Of a DNA stretch of 25,154 bases, positions 14,026 to 20,304 are shown one piece after another. The number at the start of each line of letters is the position of its first letter. Position 1 is the stretch's first letter. Origin of the DNA: a virus; the IMG/VR virus record IMGVR_UViG_3300007554_000023, positions 1 to 25,154 of that record; one strand, given 5' to 3'. Below the pieces are notes generated by a model. That model was given only the letters and a program-made list of their open reading frames with translations. It was not told the DNA's origin and searched no databases. Position numbers and translations under genes: made by a program.

Positions 14026-14804
14026 GAATCATAGCAGGACCTTGCCAGCACGAGTCATTAGAACACAGTCTAATGATAGCCGAGCATTGTAAAGAAGTCT
14101 GCGAAAACCGTGGTGCTGATATTGAATATATTTTCAAGGCAAGCTTTGACAAAGCAAACCGCACAAGTGCTAACGGTAAGCGTGGTGTCGGCTTAGAACA
14201 AACTATGCTTGACTTTATGGAAATGAAGCAGCAGATACCAGGCTTGAAAATTCTTACAGACGTACACGATGTTTCGCAAATTAATAAAATTAAAAATATT
14301 GTAGACGTAATTCAAATACCTGCTTTTCTTTGTAGACAAACTGATTTGATACAAGCAGCGTGCGAAACTGACTGTGTAGTAAATATTAAGAAAGGCCAGT
14401 TTCTTGCGCCGTGGGACGTGGCTGGTATACTAAGTAAAACTAACGGTGCTAAAGAAGTATGGATAACAGAAAGAGGAACAAGTTTTGGATATAACACTTT
14501 GGTGGTTGATTTCACTGGGATACTTTACATGCTTGAGCGCTACGACAATCCTATTGTATTTGATGTTACCCATTCAGTACAGAAGCCGGGCGGTCAGGGT
14601 TCAAGCTCAGGTGGTAACAGGGATTTTGTTGCTCCACTTGCCCGCGGCGCTGCTGCTATGGGTGTGGATAACTTTTTTCTAGAAGTACACGACGATCCTG
14701 ACAACGCACCAAGCGACGGTCCTAACATGGTCAAGCTTGAAAACTTCAAGCAAGTAATTAGAGAAATTGACTGGCACACTAACGGAGTACACCATGCCAA
14801 ATAA
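14022..14804 (+). CDS. kdsA: 3-deoxy-8-phosphooctulonate synthase (KDO8P synthase)
   Basis: A 260-aa KdsA, condensing phosphoenolpyruvate with arabinose-5-phosphate to give KDO-8-phosphate in the cytoplasm. Conserved blocks are IAGPCQHES (3-11), FKASFDKANRTS (38-49), LTDVHD (78-83), QIPAFLCRQTDLI (98-110), NIKKGQFLAPWD (121-132), FDVTHSVQKPGGQG (180-193) and a terminal DGPN. Cys8, His184, Glu221 and Asp232 line up with the metal ligands of the Aquifex-type (metal-dependent) class; E. coli KdsA has Asn at the first position. It is slightly shorter at the N-terminus than E. coli KdsA (284 aa). It overlaps tspO by 4 bases and kdsB by 11. Confidence 0.96.
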   Translation: MRIIAGPCQHESLEHSLMIAEHCKEVCENRGADIEYIFKASFDKANRTSANGKRGVGLEQTMLDFMEMKQQIPGLKILTDVHDVSQINKIKNIVDVIQIPAFLCRQTDLIQAACETDCVVNIKKGQFLAPWDVAGILSKTNGAKEVWITERGTSFGYNTLVVDFTGILYMLERYDNPIVFDVTHSVQKPGGQGSSSGGNRDFVAPLARGAAAMGVDNFFLEVHDDPDNAPSDGPNMVKLENFKQVIREIDWHTNGVHHAK

Positions 14805-15498
14805 CACTGCTATTTTTATTCCAGCAAGATTAGCAAGCACCCGCTTTCCTAAAAAGATGCTTGCTGACCTTAACGGCAAGAGTCTTATACGCACAGTGTA
14901 CGACAAGTGCGTAGCTACTGGGCTAGACACTTACGTGCTTACAGACAGCGCTGAGATTAAAAAAGAAATACCAGCAGAGCATGTACGTATTACACCTGAT
15001 GCTGACAACGGCACCGAACGTTGTGCTTACGGTGTTGAGGCTCTTTCTGGTAAAGGCTTTTTTAGACGTGCTACTGGAGTATACAAAAGCTACATCAATG
15101 TTCAAGGCGACATGCCTGACATTACTGAAGATATAATTCTTGCTATTAAACAAGGATTAGACAACGGTCACGAAGTAGTCACAGCATACACAGATATGGC
15201 TCCTGAGCTGCGCACAGATCCTAACTCAGTTAAGATGATCCACAACGGAACACATGCTCACTGGTTCTGTAGAGCAAGTTTAGAGTATGGCGATCATCAC
15301 CTCGGCGTGTATGGCTACAATTGGCAGACGCTGGCTAGATATAAGTCTATGCCTCAGTCTGTAGAAGAAGAAATAGAGAAATTAGAACAGTTGCGTTTTC
15401 TACAGAATGGTGTTAATATAAACATACGAAAGGTTGACTTCGACGGTATGGAAATCAACACACCAGAGGATTTAGAAAAGTGGCGAACAAAGAATTAG
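14794..15498 (+). CDS. kdsB: CMP-KDO synthetase (3-deoxy-manno-octulosonate cytidylyltransferase)
   Basis: A 234-aa KdsB, activating KDO with CTP to give CMP-KDO, the donor for KDO transferases. It begins with the nucleotide-binding IPARLASTRFPKKML (about residues 8-22), then DNGTERCAYGVEAL, YINVQGDMPDI (about 102-112, the metal/Asp region), HWFCRASLEYGDHHLGVYGY, and the C-terminal LEQLRFLQNG and INTPEDLEKWR typical of the family. The start is ATG 14794 with GGAG upstream; an ATG at 14767 in frame was not used. It directly follows kdsA. KdsC and KdsD are absent here, so the host must supply arabinose-5-phosphate and the KDO8P phosphatase. Confidence 0.96.
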   Translation: MPNNTAIFIPARLASTRFPKKMLADLNGKSLIRTVYDKCVATGLDTYVLTDSAEIKKEIPAEHVRITPDADNGTERCAYGVEALSGKGFFRRATGVYKSYINVQGDMPDITEDIILAIKQGLDNGHEVVTAYTDMAPELRTDPNSVKMIHNGTHAHWFCRASLEYGDHHLGVYGYNWQTLARYKSMPQSVEEEIEKLEQLRFLQNGVNINIRKVDFDGMEINTPEDLEKWRTKN

Positions 15499-15950
15499 AT
15501 CTATTTAAAGAATTGATCCCGGCTATTGACATGGGCATCAAAGAGCTTTATGACGCTGCTGGCGAAGATGGCAAGAAAGATATCAAAGGCGACTTGTGGA
15601 ATCTTAACCGTTATATCAGCAGTGTCAAAGGCAGCAGAGAAAAACAAGAACTAGCAGTATTTAAAATCAACGAATACTATAACAAGAACTGGGCAGAGCT
15701 CGGCGCTAAGCATCCTAAGCTACAATGGCAAATACTTTGTGTTGCTGGCAAAACAGGAAAGAAAGAGTTTCATCCTTGGATCGGACTAAAGAAGAAAAAA
15801 GGCACAGACTCGAAAGCAATTAACTTTCTTGCGAATCTGTACCCTAATATGAAAATGGATGAGGTAGAATTACTTGCTGGAACGTATACAACAAAAGAAC
15901 TCAAGCAACTGGCTGAGGAACATGGCCTTGACCCAAAAGCCATCAAGTAA
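15480..15950 (+). CDS. Conserved marine phage protein, unknown function
   Basis: A 156-aa protein with a GTG start at 15480; AGAGGA nine bases upstream decides this start, which lies inside kdsB. It is helical and charged, with DLWNLNRYISSVKGSREKQELAVFKINEYYNKNW in the middle, WQILCVAGKTGKKEFHPWIGLKKKK, then FLANLYPNMKMDEVELLAG and a C-terminal ELKQLAEEHGL. I recall similar LANLYP.MK.DEVELL proteins in marine T4-like phages beside replication genes. A clamp-loader or transcription-accessory role is conceivable, but no motif shows it. It overlaps the next gene. Confidence 0.75.
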   Translation: MANKELDLFKELIPAIDMGIKELYDAAGEDGKKDIKGDLWNLNRYISSVKGSREKQELAVFKINEYYNKNWAELGAKHPKLQWQILCVAGKTGKKEFHPWIGLKKKKGTDSKAINFLANLYPNMKMDEVELLAGTYTTKELKQLAEEHGLDPKAIK

Positions 15951-16626
15951 GACGCATACTTGCGAATATTGTAACAAGAGCTTCAGCAGAGAGAAAACGC
16001 TGTTTGCCCATATGTGTGAACCTAAGCGCCGCTGGTTACAAAAAGACGAAAAGCCAGCAGTGCTCGGTATGTGGGCGTTTAACAGATTTTACAAACTTAG
16101 CGCAGGTAGTAAAAAAGATAAAACATACAGCGACTTTTGTAAATCTAACTTTTATAATGCATTTGTAAAATTCGGAAGTTATTTAAATAATGTACAACCA
16201 CTTTATATGGAAAAATATATAGACCATGTGGTAACAAGTCAAGTGAGACTAGATCATTGGTGTCGTGATGATTTGTATGAAGCGTATGTACAGGACTTAA
16301 TCCTTAAAGAAGACGTAGCTACAGCACTTGAACGATCTATTCAAACCATGACCGAGTGGAGTGCCGAAAATCAACCGTCACCGTGGAATCATTACTTTAA
16401 ATATGTAAATCCAAATAGAGCAGTGTGGCACATCAAAGACGGCAAAGTATCACCGTGGTTGATTTTAAACTGTAGGTCAGGCAAGGAAATGTTGTCTAAG
16501 TTTTCAGATGAACAACTTGAAATGATTACAACTATTATTAATCCAAAACATTGGGCTATACAATTTAGAAGAAAGCCAGACGATGTTGAACTAGCAAAAC
16601 AAGTAGCGAAAGAAAGCAAATTATGA
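15922..16626 (+). CDS. Zinc-finger protein, conserved in marine T4-like phages
   Basis: A 234-aa protein. The start chosen is ATG 15922 (MALTQKPSSK) with GAGGA upstream, though the spacing is short; the frame is open back to 15874. Residues 14-32 form a single zinc finger (C14, C17, H30, C32; CEYCNKSFSREKTLFAHMC), a C2HC variant. The rest is a helical region: YSDFCKSNFYNAFVKFGSYL, WCRDDLYEAYVQDLI, FKYVNPNRAVWHIKDGKVSPW and FSDEQLEMITTIINPKHWAIQF. No enzymatic motif is visible. The layout suggests a DNA- or RNA-binding regulator. It is coupled to peptide deformylase through ATGA. Confidence 0.78.
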   Translation: MALTQKPSSKTHTCEYCNKSFSREKTLFAHMCEPKRRWLQKDEKPAVLGMWAFNRFYKLSAGSKKDKTYSDFCKSNFYNAFVKFGSYLNNVQPLYMEKYIDHVVTSQVRLDHWCRDDLYEAYVQDLILKEDVATALERSIQTMTEWSAENQPSPWNHYFKYVNPNRAVWHIKDGKVSPWLILNCRSGKEMLSKFSDEQLEMITTIINPKHWAIQFRRKPDDVELAKQVAKESKL

Positions 16627-17126
16627 ATTTATTATATTACCCAAACAAGTTTCTAGATAAAAAACTAGACGCAGTTGATATCGAAAATATGGATTTTGAT
16701 CCAAAGGAACTCAAGGCAGAGATGTCTGACATTATGCTTACTAATCAAGGTATTGGGTTAAGTGCAAGTCAAGTTGGTCTTAATAAGCAGTTATTCATTA
16801 TGGGTAACACTCGTGATGATATTGTAATGGTTATTAATCCACGAGTACTTCAGCACACCGAGCACACTGCGCTTGACCACGAAGGCTGCCTGAGCTTTCC
16901 TAATTTGTTTATGACTGTAACTCGACCGGCTGAAATCCTTGTTGAATACCACGACGAAAATCTTGAACTTATTACACAGCCGGTGAGTGAATATAGCGCA
17001 CGTTTGTTCTTACATGAATTCGATCACTTGAACGGTATTACGTTTAAAGATCGAGTTACTAACATGAAGTACAACTTAGCAAAAAAGAAAGCCGACAAAC
17101 TTACTAAAAAGTTAAACCGTGTTTGA
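16623..17126 (+). CDS. def: Peptide deformylase
   Basis: A 167-aa deformylase that removes the formyl group from the N-terminal methionine of new proteins. All three motifs are present: GIGLSASQ (residues 43-50; GxGLAAxQ in most), EGCLS (87-91, metal ligand Cys89) and HEFDH (131-135; HExxH with metal ligands His131 and His135 and catalytic Glu132). The length equals cellular type-1 enzymes, so it is not strongly truncated like many cyanophage versions. Phage deformylases are known from marine phages. The ATG shares ATGA with the preceding stop. The overlapping next gene begins with GTG 17119. Confidence 0.96.
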   Translation: MNLLYYPNKFLDKKLDAVDIENMDFDPKELKAEMSDIMLTNQGIGLSASQVGLNKQLFIMGNTRDDIVMVINPRVLQHTEHTALDHEGCLSFPNLFMTVTRPAEILVEYHDENLELITQPVSEYSARLFLHEFDHLNGITFKDRVTNMKYNLAKKKADKLTKKLNRV

Positions 17127-17676
17127 TATTGACATCGACTTTGCTGATCGTTCTGTAATACTTGAAAAATTACAGCACAGGGTTGCTATGCTGTCGCAAG
17201 ACAAAAAGCATAACACTGGGATCTATCCAACTGAGATCCCACACAACCCTGTTACAGGCAATTCGACTATCAACTACAAAGAAGCAGATGATCGAGGTTA
17301 CTTTAAGCTTGACTTTCTAAACGTTAGTATTTACAAAGGTGTTCGAGACAACGAACACTTAGAACAACTAGTTAGTACAGAACCGATGTGGGATCTGTTA
17401 GACGAAGTTGACTTTAGTGATCAAGTGTTCCATCTTAATGGTCATAATGATATTCTACGTAAGCTACAACCACGAGACATTGAACAGTTGGCAGCTACGT
17501 TGGCTATAATACGTCCTGCTAAGAGACACTTAATTAATTCTAACTGGGATACTATTTTAAAAGAAGTTTGGGTAAAGCCTCAAGGCGACGAGTATTTCTT
17601 TAAGAAAAGCCATTCTTTCTCTTACGCAATGGCTGTTATTGTACATATGAATTTGTTATGTGAACAGTATAGTTAG
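17119..17676 (+). CDS. Miniature DnaE-like protein with polymerase core motifs
   Basis: A 185-aa protein that I align by eye with the catalytic core of bacterial replicative polymerase DnaE (E. coli about 1160 aa). FDIDIDFADRSVILEKL (2-18) corresponds to PDFDVDF, which holds the first two catalytic Asp residues. HNTGIY (31-36) corresponds to KHAGGVV. YFKLDFLNV (61-69) corresponds to VKFDFLGL, with the third catalytic Asp as D65. VFHLNGHNDILRKLQPRDIEQLAATLAIIRP (103-133) matches VFQLES...LIKRLQP...ALVALFRP, and FFKKSHSFSYAMAV (160-173) matches FNKSHSAAYALV. The PHP domain, much of palm and fingers, and beta-binding regions are absent. GTG start within the deformylase gene. Activity is unknown; a divergent regulator or accessory protein is possible. 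Confidence 0.72.
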   Translation: MFDIDIDFADRSVILEKLQHRVAMLSQDKKHNTGIYPTEIPHNPVTGNSTINYKEADDRGYFKLDFLNVSIYKGVRDNEHLEQLVSTEPMWDLLDEVDFSDQVFHLNGHNDILRKLQPRDIEQLAATLAIIRPAKRHLINSNWDTILKEVWVKPQGDEYFFKKSHSFSYAMAVIVHMNLLCEQYS

Positions 17677-17698
17677 TTCTTCGGCTTTCGAACTAACT
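17671..17698. terminator. Hairpin at convergent gene ends
   Basis: A 9-bp perfect stem (AGTTAGTTC at 17671-17679 with GAACTAACT at 17690-17698), 10-base loop, followed on the plus side by a T-rich tract (TTTTTCTTTT from about 17704). It spans the stop codon of the plus gene and the last codons of the minus gene, so it probably ends the plus transcript and may limit read-through in both directions. Confidence 0.6.
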
Positions 17699-18044
17699 GA
17701 ACGCTTTTTCTTTTAACTCTTTTTACTGTAAGGTCTTGTAAGTTTACGCAAGGACCAAATGATATTTTTACATCCTTAGTATTCATTGACTGCATACAGT
17801 ACGACAGCGGTTGTATCTCGTTGCGGATGAATATGTTAATAGGTATTAACCTATTAGATTCCCACCACCAGGCATGCCCTAACTCTAAAAATCGCATCTT
17901 CTCATCGTCTGATCGAAGATCTGTAAACACATACATATTAGTAACTAGCGAGTCTTGGTTGGCAATGATACCAACATACTCGTTACCGCCGTATGTGACT
18001 ACACTTATAAATGGAAACTCTTTTTCAATATTTTTTAATAACAT
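17673..18044 (-). CDS. Conserved T4-like marine phage protein
   Basis: A 123-aa protein with the recognisable pattern MLLKNIEKEFPFISVVTYGGNEYVGII, ELGHAWWWESNRLIPINIFI, and a basic C-terminal tail ending RKSVQLVRKPK. I recall this family as a small conserved protein, often on its own strand, in marine T4-like phages. The first 70 residues look like a small beta-barrel; the three tryptophans and the basic tail suggest nucleic-acid contact, but this is a guess. It overlaps the mini-DnaE stop by 4 bases and is divergent from the late gene at 18064. No Shine-Dalgarno is visible. Confidence 0.8.
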   Translation of the reverse strand: MLLKNIEKEFPFISVVTYGGNEYVGIIANQDSLVTNMYVFTDLRSDDEKMRFLELGHAWWWESNRLIPINIFIRNEIQPLSYCMQSMNTKDVKISFGPCVNLQDLTVKRVKRKSVQLVRKPKN

Positions 18045-18050
18045 AAATTC

Positions 18051-18058
18051 TATAAATA
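18051..18058 (+). promoter_or_regulatory. T4-type late promoter
   Basis: An exact TATAAATA, the T4 late-promoter consensus recognised by gp55-RNA polymerase, in the 19-base gap between divergent genes. Initiation about six bases downstream falls at or next to the ATG at 18064, so this transcript also appears leaderless. The downstream gene looks structural, as expected for late expression. Confidence 0.8.
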
Positions 18059-18063
18059 CTTAC

Positions 18064-18876
18064 ATGCAAAACACGCCAGTATATTTAGTAAATCAAAGAA
18101 CTGACATTATATCTAATGAGTCTGGATTTGTGACGGAGTTTAGAAAAGTGTACGAAAAACAATTAAAAGTATATAAAGGTATTGATAACACCCTACAGTT
18201 TAGGCTATTGAACTCGGATCAAAAGCCGCAAGACGTTAGTAATCTTACGCCGTACTTTGTAGCGTACGACGAAAACAGAGCTACGGTAATCGAGCGCATT
18301 GGTGTTAACGGACAGCAAGCGCCCTGCGACAGCAGCTCTAGCACCGCTATTAAAAACAAAGGATTGTTTGAAGTAGTACTAACTGCGCAGGATCTACAAA
18401 ACTTAGATTGCCAGTTCTTGTCTTATAGCATTTACTTTAAGAACGCACAGAACGAAACTGTGCTAACATATGTAGACGCACACTTCGGCGGCACAAATGT
18501 TATTAAACTTTTAGATACAATTTATCCTGACCCACGTCCTACAACTGAAGTAACACAGTTTACTGAACAGCTTATTTTTGGCGATAGTACAGAATCATGG
18601 TATAGCGAATCAGTATACGCAAAGCCTGAGACTAATAATAACGAAGCATTACATACTGCTGCGTTTTACACACAGGGTTATGCTAGTGATATTATTATTC
18701 AAGCAACACTCGAAAACCAAGTAACTGATACAACTGAATGGTCTGATGTTAAGACTATCTCGTTTGATGGATCCACAACCCCGGTACACACAAACTTCTA
18801 TGGTGTATATACTTACATACGATTTGTTGCTAAGGCAGACCCTGAAGACATTGCAAAAATACTAGTGAGGAACTAA
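18064..18876 (+). CDS. Late virion-type protein (beta-rich)
   Basis: A 270-aa protein under a T4-type late promoter, most likely a virion component of neck, baseplate or fibre type. It is beta-rich: VYLVNQRTDII, KQLKVYKGIDNTLQFRLLNSDQKPQDVSNLTPYF, LFEVVLTAQDLQNL and LSYSIYFKNAQNETVLTYVDA form an Ig- or BppU-like N-terminal domain in appearance. Residues about 160-270 (FTEQLIFGDSTESWYSESVY..., IIIQATLENQ, HTNFYGVYTYIRFVA) form a second sandwich-like part. The start is ATG 18064, since the longer frame to 17821 crosses the minus-strand gene. Exact identity unknown. Confidence 0.8.
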   Translation: MQNTPVYLVNQRTDIISNESGFVTEFRKVYEKQLKVYKGIDNTLQFRLLNSDQKPQDVSNLTPYFVAYDENRATVIERIGVNGQQAPCDSSSSTAIKNKGLFEVVLTAQDLQNLDCQFLSYSIYFKNAQNETVLTYVDAHFGGTNVIKLLDTIYPDPRPTTEVTQFTEQLIFGDSTESWYSESVYAKPETNNNEALHTAAFYTQGYASDIIIQATLENQVTDTTEWSDVKTISFDGSTTPVHTNFYGVYTYIRFVAKADPEDIAKILVRN

Positions 18877-19139
18877 TGTTAATTAAAGAATTATTCGAAC
18901 GTACTATTCCGCCTGAAGATCAAAACGCAGCACCCGAAGCTTGGTTAAACTTAACTGACGAAGCTAAAGGTTACTTTGCTCAGATGGGATACTCCGAGTG
19001 GGACGATCAAATAGAGCTTGTTGACGTGGAAAATGCTTTAGCTCATGGCAATATGGAACAAGCAGATTCAGACACTTTGTACAGCATTACTGATCTATTA
19101 AAATACATAGAAAAAAGTAGTCAGCTCAACAACATTTAA
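18876..19139 (+). CDS. Small acidic phage protein, unknown function
   Basis: An 87-aa acidic protein starting ATG 18876 in TAATG overlap with the late gene, with GAGG upstream. The N-terminal MLIKELFERTI pattern resembles the leading helix of many small virion or scaffold-associated proteins in marine T4-like phages, and the larger protein at 21737 begins similarly (MFLQQLLEQ). The rest is helical (LNLTDEAKGYFAQMGYSEWDDQIELVDVENALAHG). Probably late and virion-associated, by context only. The strong promoter for the primase follows it directly. Confidence 0.7.
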   Translation: MLIKELFERTIPPEDQNAAPEAWLNLTDEAKGYFAQMGYSEWDDQIELVDVENALAHGNMEQADSDTLYSITDLLKYIEKSSQLNNI

Positions 19140-19140
19140 C

Positions 19141-19168
19141 TTGACTATCAACACATTTCTGCTATAAT
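19141..19168 (+). promoter_or_regulatory. Sigma70-type promoter of gp61, abutting its start codon
   Basis: TTGACT (19141-19146, one mismatch), 16-base spacer and a perfect TATAAT (19163-19168). Initiation seven bases later is at 19175, the first base of the gp61 ATG, and no Shine-Dalgarno is present: predicted leaderless mRNA, like that of 9484. Confidence 0.75.
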
Positions 19169-19174
19169 TAGAGT

Positions 19175-20161
19175 ATGAATGTAGTCCAAGATGTCATTAC
19201 TCAATACTTGCCGTCAAAACAAAAGACCACGCCATCTGGGTGGACTTCATTCAATGCCCCATGTTGTCATCATAACGGTCATGCTGCTGACAAAAGACAA
19301 CGTGCGGGAATCATCAAAGGGTCAGACGGCGGCATATCATATCACTGTTTTAACTGTGGATATAAAACTGGGTGGCAACCCGGAAGAAACCTTTCGTACA
19401 AGCTAAGGCGTTTACTCCAATGGCTGAGTGTCGACGATGACATCATTAATAAGCTTGCTCTTGAAGTGATGCGTGAAAACGAAGGCGTTGAAGTAAAAGA
19501 ACTTAATGTTAACCTCCCAAGCTTCAGAAATGTCCAGTTGCCACCCAATTCTTTAAAAGTACAAAATGTTACAGATTATAGTAACAAATACTACGTGTCT
19601 ATTCTTGAGTATATGCAGCAGCGACACTTAAACACAGACGATCATGACTTTTATTGGTCTAGTGACTTAGGCTATCGAGATAGACTTGTTATACCATTTT
19701 ATTATAAAAACGAGTTAGTAGGATGGACAGGCAGAACAATTTCTGCTAATCAAAAAGTAAGATACCTGTCTGAGCAACAGCCGGGTTATTGTTTTAATCT
19801 TGACGCACAAACCGATGACAAACTATTTGCTATTGTATGCGAGGGCGTAGTTGATGCTATACATACAGACGGCGTTGCTCTAATGGGCAGTGAAGTTAGC
19901 GATCAACAAGCAATGATGATTAATCAACTTAACAAACAAATCATTGTAGTACCTGATCGAGATAAAAAAGGTCGTGCGCTTATACCGTATGCTATTGATC
20001 AAGGCTGGAGTGTTAGTATGCCTAACTGGGATACAGATATCAAAGATATCTCCGATGCGGTTGACAAATACGGAAAAGTGTATACACTATATAGTATAGT
20101 AACACAAGCAGAATCATACGCTGTGAAAATAAAATTACAGGAGAAGAAATGGTTTGGTTAA
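19175..20161 (+). CDS. gp61: gp61-type DNA primase
   Basis: A 328-aa DNA primase of the T4 gp61 class, which makes RNA primers for lagging-strand synthesis with the gp41 helicase. The N-terminal zinc ribbon is seen as CCHHNGH (residues 30-36) and CFNCG (58-62). The TOPRIM-type catalytic region follows: FAIVCEGVVDAIHTDG (Glu of the EG motif) and IIVVPDRDKKG (D-x-D-type acidic motif), then NWDTDIKDISDAVDKYG at the C-terminal side. The zinc-binding and TOPRIM arrangement is that of phage and bacterial primases. It is followed by a 51-aa gene and gp41, the expected primosome partner. Confidence 0.92.
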   Translation: MNVVQDVITQYLPSKQKTTPSGWTSFNAPCCHHNGHAADKRQRAGIIKGSDGGISYHCFNCGYKTGWQPGRNLSYKLRRLLQWLSVDDDIINKLALEVMRENEGVEVKELNVNLPSFRNVQLPPNSLKVQNVTDYSNKYYVSILEYMQQRHLNTDDHDFYWSSDLGYRDRLVIPFYYKNELVGWTGRTISANQKVRYLSEQQPGYCFNLDAQTDDKLFAIVCEGVVDAIHTDGVALMGSEVSDQQAMMINQLNKQIIVVPDRDKKGRALIPYAIDQGWSVSMPNWDTDIKDISDAVDKYGKVYTLYSIVTQAESYAVKIKLQEKKWFG

Positions 20162-20304
20162 TTAACGTGCTGGTATGGCCAATTAGAAAAATTAGAGAAG
20201 AGATTAAGTTCCGTAAGCGATTAAAAGAGCTTCGAGATCAAGATCCCTTTGTTTACGAGAATAACGGATCGCAAAGAGACTTAAATGACAATAACACAGA
20301 ATAA
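20149..20304 (+). CDS. 51-aa amphipathic/membrane small protein between primase and helicase
   Basis: A short gene starting ATG 20149 within the end of gp61, with a strong AGGAGA (20139-20144) upstream, and ending 20 bases inside gp41. The N-terminal MVWLINVLVWPI is a hydrophobic, tryptophan-containing helix, followed by basic RKIREEIKFRKRLKELRDQDPF and a polar tail. This looks like a membrane-anchored helix with a charged cytoplasmic arm. I recall small proteins with a similar WPI..IREEIKFR+RLKELR+DPF pattern at this place in marine T4-like phages. Function unknown; it might tether or regulate the primosome. Confidence 0.72.
   Translation: MVWLINVLVWPIRKIREEIKFRKRLKELRDQDPFVYENNGSQRDLNDNNTE

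Noticed and set aside
17821-18063. N-terminal extension of the late gene at 18064
   Set aside because: It would overlap the whole first half of a well-supported minus-strand gene; a late promoter stands at 18051-18058 just before ATG 18064.
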